Shown piece after piece: positions 46,801 through 58,355 of a DNA stretch of 64,000 bases; the first letter of the stretch is position 1; the number at the start of each line of letters is the position of its first letter. Source of the DNA: Glomus cerebriforme (taxonomy: Eukaryota > Glomeromycota > Glomeromycetes > Glomerales > Glomeraceae). The notes under the pieces are model-generated. The model was not told where the DNA came from, did no database searches, and was given only the letters and a program-made list of their open reading frames with translations. The stretch spans positions 111,129 through 175,128 of the forward strand of contig QKYT01000186.1 in assembly GCA_003550305.1 (NCBI GenBank), written 5' to 3'. The position numbers and the translations under genes are program-made.

Positions 46801-47706
46801 CCAAGTATTCTCATTTTACTGGTTGCATCTATTTTTAGTATTCCTTTATTGACAAAATTATCGGCTACTTTTGGTCGTTGCAAAAGAGTTTGAATTGCAC
46901 GAAAAAATTGGATGTAAATATTCTTTTGTATATCCATCTGGTAATGCTACCTGGTATAAATGAACGCACTTATTGATGCTAAAATTTCTAAATTGTTATT
47001 ATCTTCAATATTAATCTTTTTGTCATAAAAATTCCAGTAATTAATATAATGCAGTTTTCCAATCTTGATTTTCTAGGTTCTAAAAGTCAAAACATGGTGG
47101 TTCTGATATATTTTGCATGTAAATTGGAAGAAAAAAAAATCCATCAAAAGTATTGCAAATTAAAAGTAAAAATATTTAAAATTTATAGAAAAATAATAAT
47201 AAAGATATTGTATAAAAGAAGAATAAAAAAATGGGTTTTTTTATATACTTTAAAGAATAAATGATTTTTATAAACTTTAAGTAATAAATGATTTTTTTTT
47301 TTTAAGTTTTTAACCTTTTAAGAAAAACTATACCTTTATTCATATGAAAATTATATAGCTAAAAAACATATAAATTGTTTTTTTTTATATATTTTAAAAA
47401 ACATTATTAATGTATAAAATAAGGAAATTATAACTCCCAAAAAAAAATTTTTAAAATTCTATTACTTATTAAATTATTTTTAAATAAGTATATTGTTAAT
47501 ATGTTTTAATTCAATTAATTCAATTGTAATATACTAATGTACAATTGTACACCATTCTTATATTTTTGCAAATTATAAGGTTACAATAAGATAATTATAA
47601 GATAAAAATAGTGTTATTTGAAATGTTCTAATTTAGTCATTTTTCTAAATATAATCTAACGAAAATACTTTACTTTTTTTTTACGTCACAATCGTCACAT
47701 CTAAAG
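43861..47706. other. Gene-poor spacer with scraps
   Basis: The first 600 bases are dominated by long A and T runs (3' UTR and beyond). At 44827-45170 (minus) a frame-broken scrap gives DFWIDLPKVQIVFKLTDDTD then FHIKLWKDPDFISLYNDF, and at 46752-46960 (minus) another gives QRPKVADNFVNKGILKIDAT then SKMRILGEPYESDLMRR. Neither family is recognised. No intact gene or RNA gene was seen. Confidence 0.4.
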
Positions 47707-48034
47707 CTTGGAACTGGTCCAAAAAACCTTAACTGGTTAATAACCGGTTAACCAACTCTTTAACCAGTTGTTAAAACTTAATTCTGGTCGGCATTAAAAT
47801 TTGGCCAGAATTAACATTCGTTAAAAATTTGCGAAACTTAATTCCGGCCGGCTTTAAAATTTGACCGGAATTAACATAAAAAATAATTCCGGGTTTTGTT
47901 AGTGTCAAAGTTTGATCAGAATTAACTTATTAAAATTCAACTAATATGAGAATGATCTGCATTTTAACCGGTTAAAAATGATTTTTTAACCGATTAACAG
48001 ATTTCTTAACCGGTTAACCTTAACCGGTTCCAAG
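47707..48034. mobile_element. Non-autonomous inverted-repeat element rich in TTAACCGG and ATTCCGGCC
   Basis: The ends mirror each other: CTTGGAACTGGT near 47707 and ACCGGTTCCAAG near 48034, and the match continues outside as ATCTAA. AACCGGTTAACC-type words line both arms. Inside, two copies of TTAATTC(T/C)GG(T/C)CGGC ... GAATTAACAT follow one another, each an imperfect inverted repeat. There is no coding frame. The structure suggests a MITE; superfamily unknown. Confidence 0.65.
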
Positions 48035-48241
48035 TTAGATAAATTAAATTTTATGATATTTATGTTGTTATTGTATCTATAATTTCAAATCTTTTGATGT
48101 TTTTTACTTCTTACTAACAATAGCTGAAAAATATCAGTGGCCTATACTCACAATTCTTGTTATTAACAATCAATAAAACTTCACATTTCCATTAAATGAA
48201 CCATATGAAATTTTGATAATATCAATCTGGAAGAGAAACAA

Positions 48242-48549
48242 TTGTTAAAATTGGATTTTTTAATAAAAAATATTCTCCAAACTATTGCTGAGGGTCTAGT
48301 TAAAATAGGAACAAAATATTTGGAATTTATTGAATTTATTGAACAGAGCATAGTTTCTAACTCTTTTCATAATGAAATTACTCTTGTTGATAATCAAAAA
48401 CTAGAATGAGTGTATAATTTGCAAGTGCAAACTATCACTTGGTTTGCCCACCTTTACCAGAACTTCAGTAAAAATGAAGTAATAAAAATTGCAAGAAGTT
48501 ATGTAAACAGTATTAGAGATTCTTATTCTCCACCACCATCACTATAGAT
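48242..48549 (+). pseudogene. Unknown ORF relic with one internal stop
   Basis: A frame of about 100 codons runs LLKLDFLIKNILQTIAEGLV ... FHNEITLVDNQKLE, then TGA, and continues in the same phase as WFAHLYQNFSKNEVIKIARS then YVNSIRDSYSPPPSL to a TAG. Composition is protein-like on both sides of the single TGA, so this looks like a recently broken gene or exon of an unrecognised family. No start codon with good context was found. Confidence 0.4.
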
Positions 48550-49259
48550 CATCTGTACCTTTTAATAAATATATGCAGACTGCTGTTTTGAACAGGAAAT
48601 TGATCAAAACTGGTAAAATTCTCAATCAAAAAAAACTTCATATTGATGATATTTTGCACCTAAGAGTAAGTCTTTATTTACAACAAATTCAATATTTTTT
48701 CATAAATAAGATCCAAATTCTGATAAATGTTATATTTCAGAACATTGTCCAAGTGATGTTAACCAGCCTATAATTTTTTGCACTAAAAGTATGCCACAAA
48801 TGAATCATACAAATCATTTTTGTAACTCATTGAATAGCGATATCGTAATTACATTGCAGTTATAACGAATCAATGTCGCAAGAATATTTCGCAAAAGGGT
48901 AATAGACTGATATCGTAACTATGTTGTGATTACATCGAAAAAATGTTTCACAAAAAATCAAAAAAAAAATACTAATCTGACATTGTAACTATGTTGAACT
49001 GATATGCTAAAAATGAATGAATCATTTTGAAGGATATTGTTTTATCACAGCAAGATGATGTTGTGAAGTTTTCACCCAGCGAAAAATTACAAAAATAAAT
49101 CAATTCCATCTAATTATCAACAGACAAATCACAAAAAATAACAGAGAACTTATCAAAGATGAGGAATTTAAATGTCAGGTAAAGGAGGAAAGCGAAACTC
49201 AACAATGATAGTTGTAATAGAGCACTATTACATTTTGAAATTGGATGTTAGAATATTTC

Positions 49260-49410
49260 TTAAATAGTAATGGTTGTGATGGTTGTAAAGACTGTGATAA
49301 TTGTAATTAGTTATGATTGTTGTAATAGTTATGAAGGTTGTAAAGGTTGTGACGTTTGTAATGGTTGTGATGGTGGTAATGACTGTAAAGATGGTTGGGA
49401 TTGTATATTT
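49260..49410 (+). repeat. Degenerate 9-nt repeat encoding Cys-rich GC(D/K/N) units
   Basis: Variants of GGTTGTGAT, GGTTGTAAA and GTTTGTAAT follow one another about fifteen times. In one plus-strand frame (within 49270-49476) they translate as GCKGCDVCNGCDGG and similar. Upstream copies are in a different phase and contain a stop, so a real cysteine-rich peptide is doubtful; a decaying minisatellite is more likely. Confidence 0.5.
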
Positions 49411-52400
49411 AGGAACATCATTATTAATATCTTATTCATATTGAAATTTACAAAACAAAAGAAAAAATTTTATTGATAAAACAAAAGAAAATTTTCAGAA
49501 CATGAATTTTATTTATATACTGTATTATTTTTTATTAGGTAAAATTACAGATTAATTTATTAATAAATAGGAAAAATTAAATGATTTTAAAAATTTAGTT
49601 TGAATTAGGCTGTAAGACCATAACCTTTACTAACCTTTCTCAGGTTATATTGCAGTTTATTATAGAATAACATACTGTATGTTTACATCCTAGCTCGTTA
49701 TATAACCTATTTCAATATTATTCCGTATGAATTCTTTGAGCAATACAATACTTAGTCGTATTTTTTCATTTTTTGTAATTATTTATTTACTTTTTTTTTG
49801 TGAAAATATCATTTTTGATTCAATATCATTACAATGCAGTTGTGATATCGAATCAGTATTTTTTAAAAAATTAATTAAATTATGACTTTGTAACAAGTCA
49901 CACGTCAAATCGTAAGTCTATTTAATATTAACAGCATAGAAGAGAAGTTAGAAATATGGAGATATGGTAAGTGAACTTGCACATGTAATGTTCTACCTAA
50001 AGCAGCATTATACCATATACTGTATAAAACCTGGATGGGTATCTAATAAGGGTTACTAATGATAGTAATTGGATTGATGATTCTACCACCACTATTGTTG
50101 AAATGATGGCTGAGCTGATAGGCATAGGAAAGAGGTTAGAGATAGGTTATGATAAGTGAAGGTTAACTGAAACCTTTACCTATTAGACCCGTCCGCCATA
50201 ATCTCATCTTACTAGAACCATTGTTGCAGAATTATAGTGTATTTCTTTCATTTGACAGTTGAACTCTATTAAATAAATAATAAGAAATCGAGAAGAAAAC
50301 ACTAAGATTTATGTCAAATAGGCATAAAATAGAATTGACAACATCACAAGAAGATAAGAATGAGAAATCAAAAATTGGTTAGAACTATCGACATACGAAC
50401 AAATGCCCAAGATGCAAAGGGACAACAGAAAACTGGAATCACATATGCAATACATTCATCAAATTTTGTTATATATGTTTTTTTATTTGAAGTACAGATA
50501 ACAAATTTAAAATATATTAGTAAATAAAAAGTATAATGGCACTTTCACCAGTTTATCACCGCCACCATTACGGAGGACTATCATTACCACCTGCATGAGA
50601 AATCATAAAGGGGTTCATCCTACTTTAACACTAGGTAATTGGAGGAATATGTGACTTTCGGCCATTTTTCTCTATGGTAGATAATGGAGAATTAATTTAT
50701 TTAATATAAAATAATTTAGGTAAGTATTTTATTAAAGTAGTACATGATAGAAGTGCAAGAATATATTAATTTTATGTATCTACTGGAATGAAATAAGGAT
50801 CTGAGCTATCTAAATAGATGATCAGACTGCTATTATTGATTTTGATCATCAATTAATAAACTTTGGTACACTTGAAAACATTTAAATAAAAATATTTTGA
50901 CATTTGATTTATGAACTAAAAATACTGTAACTCAAATACTTACTTACTTTTGATGCGAATTCAACGTCATGGTTAGCAAATCCATTGTTTTTGTGGAGCG
51001 ATCAGCTACCATTTTTGAAGTAAGTTAAAACAAAACTCTACTTGTGCTAACCAAGAATTAAGCATATTTAATTTTTAAATTCTTAATACTCATTTTTTTT
51101 TTTTGAATTATGTTCAACGGTATTTCAACCTAATAATCCAAAACGATGAGTTTATCTAAATCAAACATAAGTCTTTGAATATACTGATTATCATATGCTA
51201 TTGTGCTTCGATTCCGACATTTCACTTATATCAAATTATAATTGCATAAATTGTTTTTCATGTTTTAAACGTTTATTTCCTTCGGCGTAGAATGGAGCAG
51301 ATCTTTCCTTTTATAAACAATGTCGGCCAAAATTTATTGCCTTTTTCCAGACGCTGACTGGAATTATCGTAATTCCGGCCCTGAGAAATGCGTAAATTTT
51401 TTGGCTGTACCTAACCTCTATATGTATAGCTCATGATCCTGAAATAATCCTGAAATAGGGTTGTTTCGTTGAAATGAATTCATTCCTAATATGTCTCTTA
51501 ATTCAATACATTTATCATCAAGTTGGATGCCATATTCTATGACATCATCCAAGTCTCGTTTGTACTGTTTGAGTATTTTTCAATCGGGGGACTATCCCAT
51601 ATGGTATGCATGAATGCTAATATATAATTAATGAAAAATTCTTATTTCATTATTTATTGAAAGATATTGGATTTAAAAATTATTAAGAAAGTTACTGCCT
51701 GCTAACTGGTATTTTTTACTCAGAAAAAATCACTAATTCTTGAAATGCAATTCATATCGGAATTGATTTTTATCGAACTTATCAATAAACAGATTCCATA
51801 AGTCCAAATCGAAAATTTCAGCGTTAAAAAATTTTCAAAATATATTACCAAAAGCTATTCAGGAATTAGGAAATTAAAGACTCCAGAGGGGCTAATGCTG
51901 AAATAATAGCCCCAAATCGTCTAATATTTTAAATTTTTTAGGTTAAACAAAATGTGCCAAAAAATCATGTTATCATGTAAGAAAAAAAGTATTATTAAAA
52001 GTATTATAATTTAAATAATAAAGCATTGTACGAAAAAAAAGAAATGATGATTTGAATAACCTTTTAAGGGAAATAATATCTTTATTCATATGAAAAATAA
52101 AATATATATGTAAATTGACAATTGTCAGATTGATTAATCTTCATCATTATTATTTTTTTTTTAATATACTGTAAATATAAATTGTGATATAAAATTATAA
52201 AATTAAAATTGTTTAAGATTGTATTACAAAATTTTTGCGGAGTCGGAGAATTTCTTACATATTTTAACGTTAACAGTTAACGCTAATTTGAAAAAACGAA
52301 AACGATTAATGTAAGAAAAAATGAAAATCGGTAAAACTATACCTAAATTTATTTTTTTTTTTACGACGAAGAAAATCAATTTTACTTATTAATACGATTA

Positions 52401-53177
52401 TCCGAATTTGGAAATTATAACAAAGTTAAATAGAAATAATTTAGAGAAACAATAATAAATTTTATTTTGATTGTAATATACTAAGTGATGTATTCGATTC
52501 AAAGAAAAGTTTCAGAAAAGGCTTAGGCTTGTTTTTTGATTAGACGCATATTTCAAAGTAATCGTATAACCCTTTTATTTTTGTGAATTATTATAAGATT
52601 ACAAGAAGATAACATTATTTAAAATGATTTAATATGCATACTTAATAAATTAAGAAATTATTCAAAGGAGTGATTCATTTTTGTTACCTTCCTCTGCATG
52701 AAAAAAAAGTTTTAACGTTTACTCGGCATTTTATAATCCGTCCTGTACCTGCTATGCAGAATTCTGCATTCCTTTGTAAATTATCACTTTTAGTTTAATG
52801 TATGGTTAAATTTGGTGAGAATGTCATCAATCTTTGTTGATAGACAAATTTAGCAGTTAACACAATGTGAATTTTGATATTTTTAAAACAAGTTCTTTTT
52901 AAAAATGAATCGTTTGAACAAAACTGTATATTATAAATAATGACATAGTAAAACGAAAAAAGTAATTATACTTTAGAAAAAAAAAACTTCTTAAATTACT
53001 TTTTTTAGAATTTAGAAAAAAGAACTTATTATCATAATAAATTTTATTCATTATCATAAATTGCTTATTGTCCACGTGGATATAGCTTAATTTTTACATA
53101 ATTTAGCGCTAAATAAATCAAAATAATGTTTACAACTTATATTTTTATCATAATAAATTATCGTAGGTTTTTTTACA

Positions 53178-53705
53178 TTAATACATATAGTAAGAATATG
53201 GTGAAGGAGAATACGGAACCGGTTCAATGCTTGCGAAATGTTCGAGTTCTTCCTGATAATTCTTGCACATACCAATTTCTTGTTCAACGGATAGCTCATT
53301 CTTATTCAATCGGATGGATTCTGGAACTTTTTTCTTGTTTGGTCCTCGTTTTCTAGGGACACGTTCAGGGTTGTGTTTGTATTGTTTGATCTTAAATACT
53401 TTTGATTTTTGTAATTCTTTGATCGTTTGTGAATATTTTGTGAAAAAATCTTTAAATTCCTGCGATGCAATACTCCAACAAGCAGCTGCATATCGAGAGA
53501 CCTCAATACAATCCGATGTAATTGTTTTTAAAGCTTCAATACATGAGACACGGAAGGCGCAAAAATTGTTGCATTTAAGATATTTTTTATACATTTTTGA
53601 ATCTGGTGAAGGAAGCTCATATATGATACCGTAAATTTTCATATAATGTACTCCATTTATTTCGTATTTAATTGGGGCCACCATCGAAGAAAAAAATGGT
53701 GTCAT
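53178..53705 (-). CDS. MATA-HMG-type HMG-box protein
   Basis: Single-exon frame of 175 residues. Residues about 43-105 (LKCNNFCAFRVSCIEALKTI, then YAAACWSIASQEFKDFFTKY, then SQTIKEL) fit the MATA-HMG box: an N-terminal strand, an F..FR helix, the Trp of helix 2 and the E(F/V)K..F helix before a basic end. A basic run NPERVPRKRGPNKKK follows, a probable nuclear signal or DNA contact. This family is known to be expanded in Rhizophagus; the founding fungal MATA genes control mating type, but most copies here have no known role. It is minus-oriented like the related ORF at 57.9 kb and the relic between them. The Met at 53705 was used; MVAPIKYE nine codons on is an alternative. Confidence 0.72.
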   Translation of the reverse strand: MTPFFSSMVAPIKYEINGVHYMKIYGIIYELPSPDSKMYKKYLKCNNFCAFRVSCIEALKTITSDCIEVSRYAAACWSIASQEFKDFFTKYSQTIKELQKSKVFKIKQYKHNPERVPRKRGPNKKKVPESIRLNKNELSVEQEIGMCKNYQEELEHFASIEPVPYSPSPYSYYMY

Positions 53706-56700
53706 GATAACGATAAGAAATAAATGCGATTCAATTTAAGGTCTTTAAACACGAAAAAATCAACGTTATAAAGCTCGAAGATTTCGCTTGCTAAGTCAAT
53801 TTGAAACATTTCTAAACCCTCAGTCCTTATATAGGTTTTGGAGATGTATATTCACTTTGTTCCAAATGATTTTATTTTGTTTTATTTAATTTAAAGATTT
53901 TTTTTTAAAAAAATAAAGAAAAATATATTTAAAGGTAATAAAAAAAATAGTATCTATCACGACCTTTTTTGACAAAAAAGGCATTAACAAAGTCAATATT
54001 ATCGGATCAAATTATGCGTTCGGCTGATGAGTGGTCAATCCGCTAAAATCCGCTGTCAAAATAATTCCGACAAATGAAAAAATTACTATCACGTCAGAAT
54101 AAATTTCACAATGACCTTTACACCCAAGCCACATCATTCAAATCATTATGATTTAGTTGTCTATATTAGTTAATAGTCAATTGCCTATAATGGTTTACAC
54201 GTTATGATCTCAGTTATTAATGTGGAGAAAATAATTGAATTCTTTGTTACCCCACATGAAGTAATAAGTTAAACATAATCAGGGTAAAAAGACAATTGCC
54301 CCGATTTTTTCATCAAGCGCGTCTAATATAAATTTGCAGATCATGTGATCATAATATATAATACGATCGGTATGATGCGGCTTTTGTATATTGGTCAATT
54401 CGGCTTAAATAAAAGTCAATTCCACTCAGAAGATTATTTACTATTGTGCTTATTTTGTGCTCACGGAAATAATAATCCATATAATCCAAAATTTTCTTTT
54501 TTTTCTTTATCACAATAATGATCGCGGCCGTATCGTATCTTAAAATTCTAGCCAAAAGAAGTTATACGCCAAATCGCTCTTGTGATCATTCATTTTCATA
54601 TCCAAAGCTGGTCTAATATGATGGATTTATGACATCAATAATAATTTGATTGTTTATCATCATTTCCGATTTTTTTTAATCACATTTGTGATTATCAAAT
54701 CAATGCTATTTGGACGTGCTATGATGTCAGAATCAATAGAATTTCATTGTGGAATGGGCCATTTAAATACCGATTAAGAATTTGCAAAGTTGTCTTATCA
54801 CTTAATTCACTTAACGGACATGATTGTAAAGGAGTATTTGCAGTAATGAAAGAAGATTATTACGTAATAATCAAAAAACAGATGCATTCCTGAATCCCAT
54901 GGAAAATTCCATAATCAAAAGATTGGGAATGATCTACACCTGATACAAATGTTAAAATGGATATCATTGAATGGACGATTATGGCGCACTCGTCAATCAA
55001 AGTTTCGCGTTTTCAGCTAATAATACATGCAGCTAGTTTTGGTCTTACAAATTAAACTTATGTCATTGACCTTAAATATCACAAAGTGATAAGAACAAAA
55101 AAAAAAAATCTTTATATTGTTATGTGATACGACATACAGAATTTTAAAGGAAATTCCAAAAATTCAATAAAGCCTTATTTTGTTTATTGTGGTTCATATT
55201 GTTATAATATAATCTTTCACTCTATGTGAATATAGTAATAAATAATAATAATCATTTATTCATTATAAATTACATTTCATTATTTATACAATTTGTCATA
55301 CGTCGCACAATTTTTTACTCGCTGCTTTAAATGAAATTTTCTCCATCTTTTTTTTTTTTTTAAATAAAAGAATTGTAATCTAAATAATATAGATAATATC
55401 GATATTTTCTACAATTAATAGATTTATAAATAGAATTAGGATTGTTCTGAATTTCCTTGAACCCTGATAGCTTGATGGCCAATTCTCAATTGATTGATTC
55501 GAAATATTTGCTTTTAATCTTTACAAAACTATATTTGAATTTATTATTGATAAATATTTGTTGTATTACAAAAAAACAATGAAAGATTTGATGCATAAAA
55601 ATATTATATTGCGTGTAACATATCAATTTTTTTTTTTTTGAAATCTCCCAATTTTTTTTAAAAAAAAAAATCAATAAAAGAAATTTATGGGCTGTGCGTT
55701 AACAAATTTAGAAAATTATCTCGGATTAATCGGAACTTTTGATTATGAGTCGTATATAGTAAGAGGATGACAACCAGCCTATTTATGCATTCTATGCAGG
55801 ATATGCAGGGGTAATCAACTATCATGCAATTTTTGAATGTTAATTCAACTACGAGTTAAAATTTATCTTAAAAAATTTATGAAATTCATATCAGATATAA
55901 TACTGATATAATTTCTTTAATTATTTTTATGATGATTCATTAATGATAATAAATTAATAATATAGTATTTATTGTATTAATTTCACAATATTATTTAATG
56001 AAAAATTTCTTTTTTTTTTAAAAAAAATATTAAAGTACTAAATTTTAATTAATATTCAAAATGAATTGTATTTTACTTACAAAAAATTTCTAAAAGAAAA
56101 AGAAATTCAATATTATATGGTTACGTCATCATGATATTTGCATGATAACAGATAAAATATTTAATTATTACTTGTAAATATGATGAAAAATTTTGAATTA
56201 TTCAATGTTTTTACGTATTTTATATTCTGTAATTATTTAAACAATATATTAAATAGGTATGTATAGCCTTCTTTAGTTCCATTCACGTAAAAAAACCCCG
56301 CAATCCATAATTTCACGATTAATAATAATAAAATAATTATTGAATATATTATTTCATTCAAAAAATTATAAAAACTTAATTAGTTGATCCCAAAATAAAA
56401 AAAAAATTATTTATTAATATAAAAAAAGACGCGGTTGTACTTACCAGATATTTACATTTCTGTACGATATGACCATGAGAATCGTACACACGTATATACA
56501 TGTATATATATTTGGTTATTAAACTCGTATAATAAAATTCTTTTGATATACTTCTTTATTTTAATGCTGTAAATTCCACACAATATGAATTAATAAATGC
56601 TATTTAAAAACGATCGATTTTCGTTTTTACGAAACTTATTATAAATTTGTTTTTTCCTTAACGGTTATAAATTAATTTTTTTTTAAAAAAGTAAATTATT

Positions 56701-56919
56701 ATACAGTATTTTCTTAAAAAATTTACTTATCATGATCGTTGGAATCTTTTATATTTAACGATTTTTAAGTTATAGATCTTTTTCGAATAATCTGTAAAAA
56801 AAAATCCTTAAAAATCCTGAGTTTGATTGATGATTTTCATGACCTTAATAATAAATATGGTTAATGCGTAAACTATAAATAACACCAAATGTAGTAAAGT
56901 ATTAACCCCTGAAACAATT
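53706..56919. other. Spacer between MATA-HMG copies
   Basis: AT-rich non-coding DNA with many TnAn runs. A phrase TATGCAGGGGTAATCAA near 55800 resembles one near 57015 (upstream of the HMG relic) and may mark an even older HMG copy. No intact gene was recognised. Confidence 0.4.
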
Positions 56920-57000
56920 TCTCAACAATCGGCTGCATATTGAGATATTTTAAGAGTCCATTTCATAATTTTCAATGCTTCGTTGCAATAAGTGGATGAC
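56920..57000 (-). pseudogene. Relic of a MATA-HMG box
   Basis: The minus strand reads YCNEALKIMKWTLKISQYAA, then DC, stop, EIVS. This aligns with CIEALKTITSDCIEVSRYAA, CWSIAS of the ORF at 53.2-53.7 kb, with the helix-2 Trp codon turned into a stop. Nothing recognisable continues on either side, so only the middle of the box survives. Confidence 0.6.
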
Positions 57001-57911
57001 TGTACAGCTATGCACTCTCTATGCAGGGGTGAATCAAATTTGAGTGATGAAGAAATAAACAAGATTCAATTTTAAATTCATTATATGAGTTGAAATTAAA
57101 ATTACAAAATTTACTTTTATCATTATTGGATTTGCTGTTATTTTGACAATTTTGACGTAAATTTTAAGTTCAAATTACTATAGATCATACACAGGTCTTT
57201 TTACTTAATATCGATAAGAGTTTGCTGCGTCACAAAGTCGAAAGTCCTTAGATTAAAAAAAGATATCAATTTCTCTGTTTCCAATTTTATGTATGTCATA
57301 AAAGAATAATATTTAGCATTTTAATATTTGTACATGTACTATATCCAATTTGAGAAAAAAAAGTCACATGACAGTAAAATTCAGCATGATAAAATAAAAT
57401 TTATTCATTACTTAGATATAACGACGTTTTATTTGGTATTCAATTAATTTCGCTATTTTTGCTATATCATTTTTAATAAGTGCTAAACTAAATATATTAA
57501 AAAACGAATGTTAAATAAATACGTATATGTAATTCCATTCACGCAAGACTCTCAATTAATATTTCTAAAATTATTGACATACGATTATTATTAACTAAAG
57601 ACATTGAAAAGTCGAAAAAATCACGTGGTGTATAATCATATCGGTTATCGTGACAGCCGTCAATTTTATGCATTCTCTGAAGATTATATAATCTTTACGT
57701 TTTGTTGACTACTCGAAATATAGTAGTAATAATACGAATTAATAAAAAACGATCTCGATATTCCATGGAATCTTTTTTGCACCGTACGGTTTAAACTTAT
57801 ATTACATCTTAATTGTCTTAATTTAAATTAATTAATATTTTCAATAATAACTTAACATAATTCCTTAAATCATATTATGAAATTTCATTAAAGTCGGGAT
57901 TTATAAATTCT
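57001..57911. other. Spacer, no gene seen
   Basis: AT-rich non-coding DNA between the HMG relic and the next HMG ORF. Confidence 0.4.
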
Positions 57912-58355
57912 TTAGACGAATTTGAAATTTATTGTTTCGATTCGAAAATGTTGTTTTGTAATTTCCTCCTGATCAACGATAAACGATTTGAACTTATTTT
58001 GTTGTTTTTTTTGATCCTTTTTTACCAAGATTTTGTAAAATTTCCTTCTATAGCTAAGAACGGCTTTAGTATAATCCTTGAAAAACTTTTTAAATTGTTC
58101 TGGGGCATAATCCCAGGATTCTTTTGCCATTTTTGAACTCACATTAGTTCTAGTATTTAATGCTTTTTGTAAGGTCCTTCTGTACATTAGAAATGCGTTA
58201 CATTTGAAATAATGTTGGTATTCTGGAGCATTTTCCGGTGGCAAATGATAATAGTAGAGACTATGTTGAGGAACATTCAAAGTATGCTGCCCATATTCAT
58301 CGGTAATTATAGACGGTTCTATATATATCGTAGGAGGAACGAATAAAGACGACAT
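57912..58355 (-). CDS. Second MATA-HMG-type HMG-box protein (short)
   Basis: Single-exon frame of 147 residues. Residues about 45-107 (FKCNAFLMYRRTLQKALNTR, then MAKESWDYAPEQFKKFFKDY, then TKAVLSYRRKFYKI) give the F..YRR helix, the helix-2 Trp and the EQFKKFF helix of an HMG box, followed by a Lys-rich tail. It is shorter after the box than the 53-kb copy and may lack a C-terminal part. Identity to that copy is low, so they are old paralogues or separate family members. Function unknown; DNA binding is expected. Confidence 0.68.
   Translation of the reverse strand: MSSLFVPPTIYIEPSIITDEYGQHTLNVPQHSLYYYHLPPENAPEYQHYFKCNAFLMYRRTLQKALNTRTNVSSKMAKESWDYAPEQFKKFFKDYTKAVLSYRRKFYKILVKKDQKKQQNKFKSFIVDQEEITKQHFRIETINFKFV

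Larger units (their letters stand above)
48035..53177. other. Gene-poor spacer with a coding relic and a cysteine-type repeat
   Basis: Apart from the relic at 48242-48549 and the 9-nt repeat at 49260-49410 (both listed), nothing coding was recognised. Near 51330-51400 there are CGGCCAAAATT and AATTCCGGCCC words like those of the 47.7-kb element. T/A runs are common. The 53087-53177 part lies just downstream of a MATA-HMG ORF. Confidence 0.4.

Noticed and set aside
46752..46937. 61-residue minus-strand frame (QRPKVADNFVNKGIL...)
   Set aside because: Protein-like, but flanked by frame changes and with no recognised family; kept only as a scrap in the spacer note.
53263..53634. 123-residue plus-strand frame opposite the MATA-HMG ORF
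   Set aside because: It is the antisense shadow of a minus-strand gene with clear HMG-box residues.
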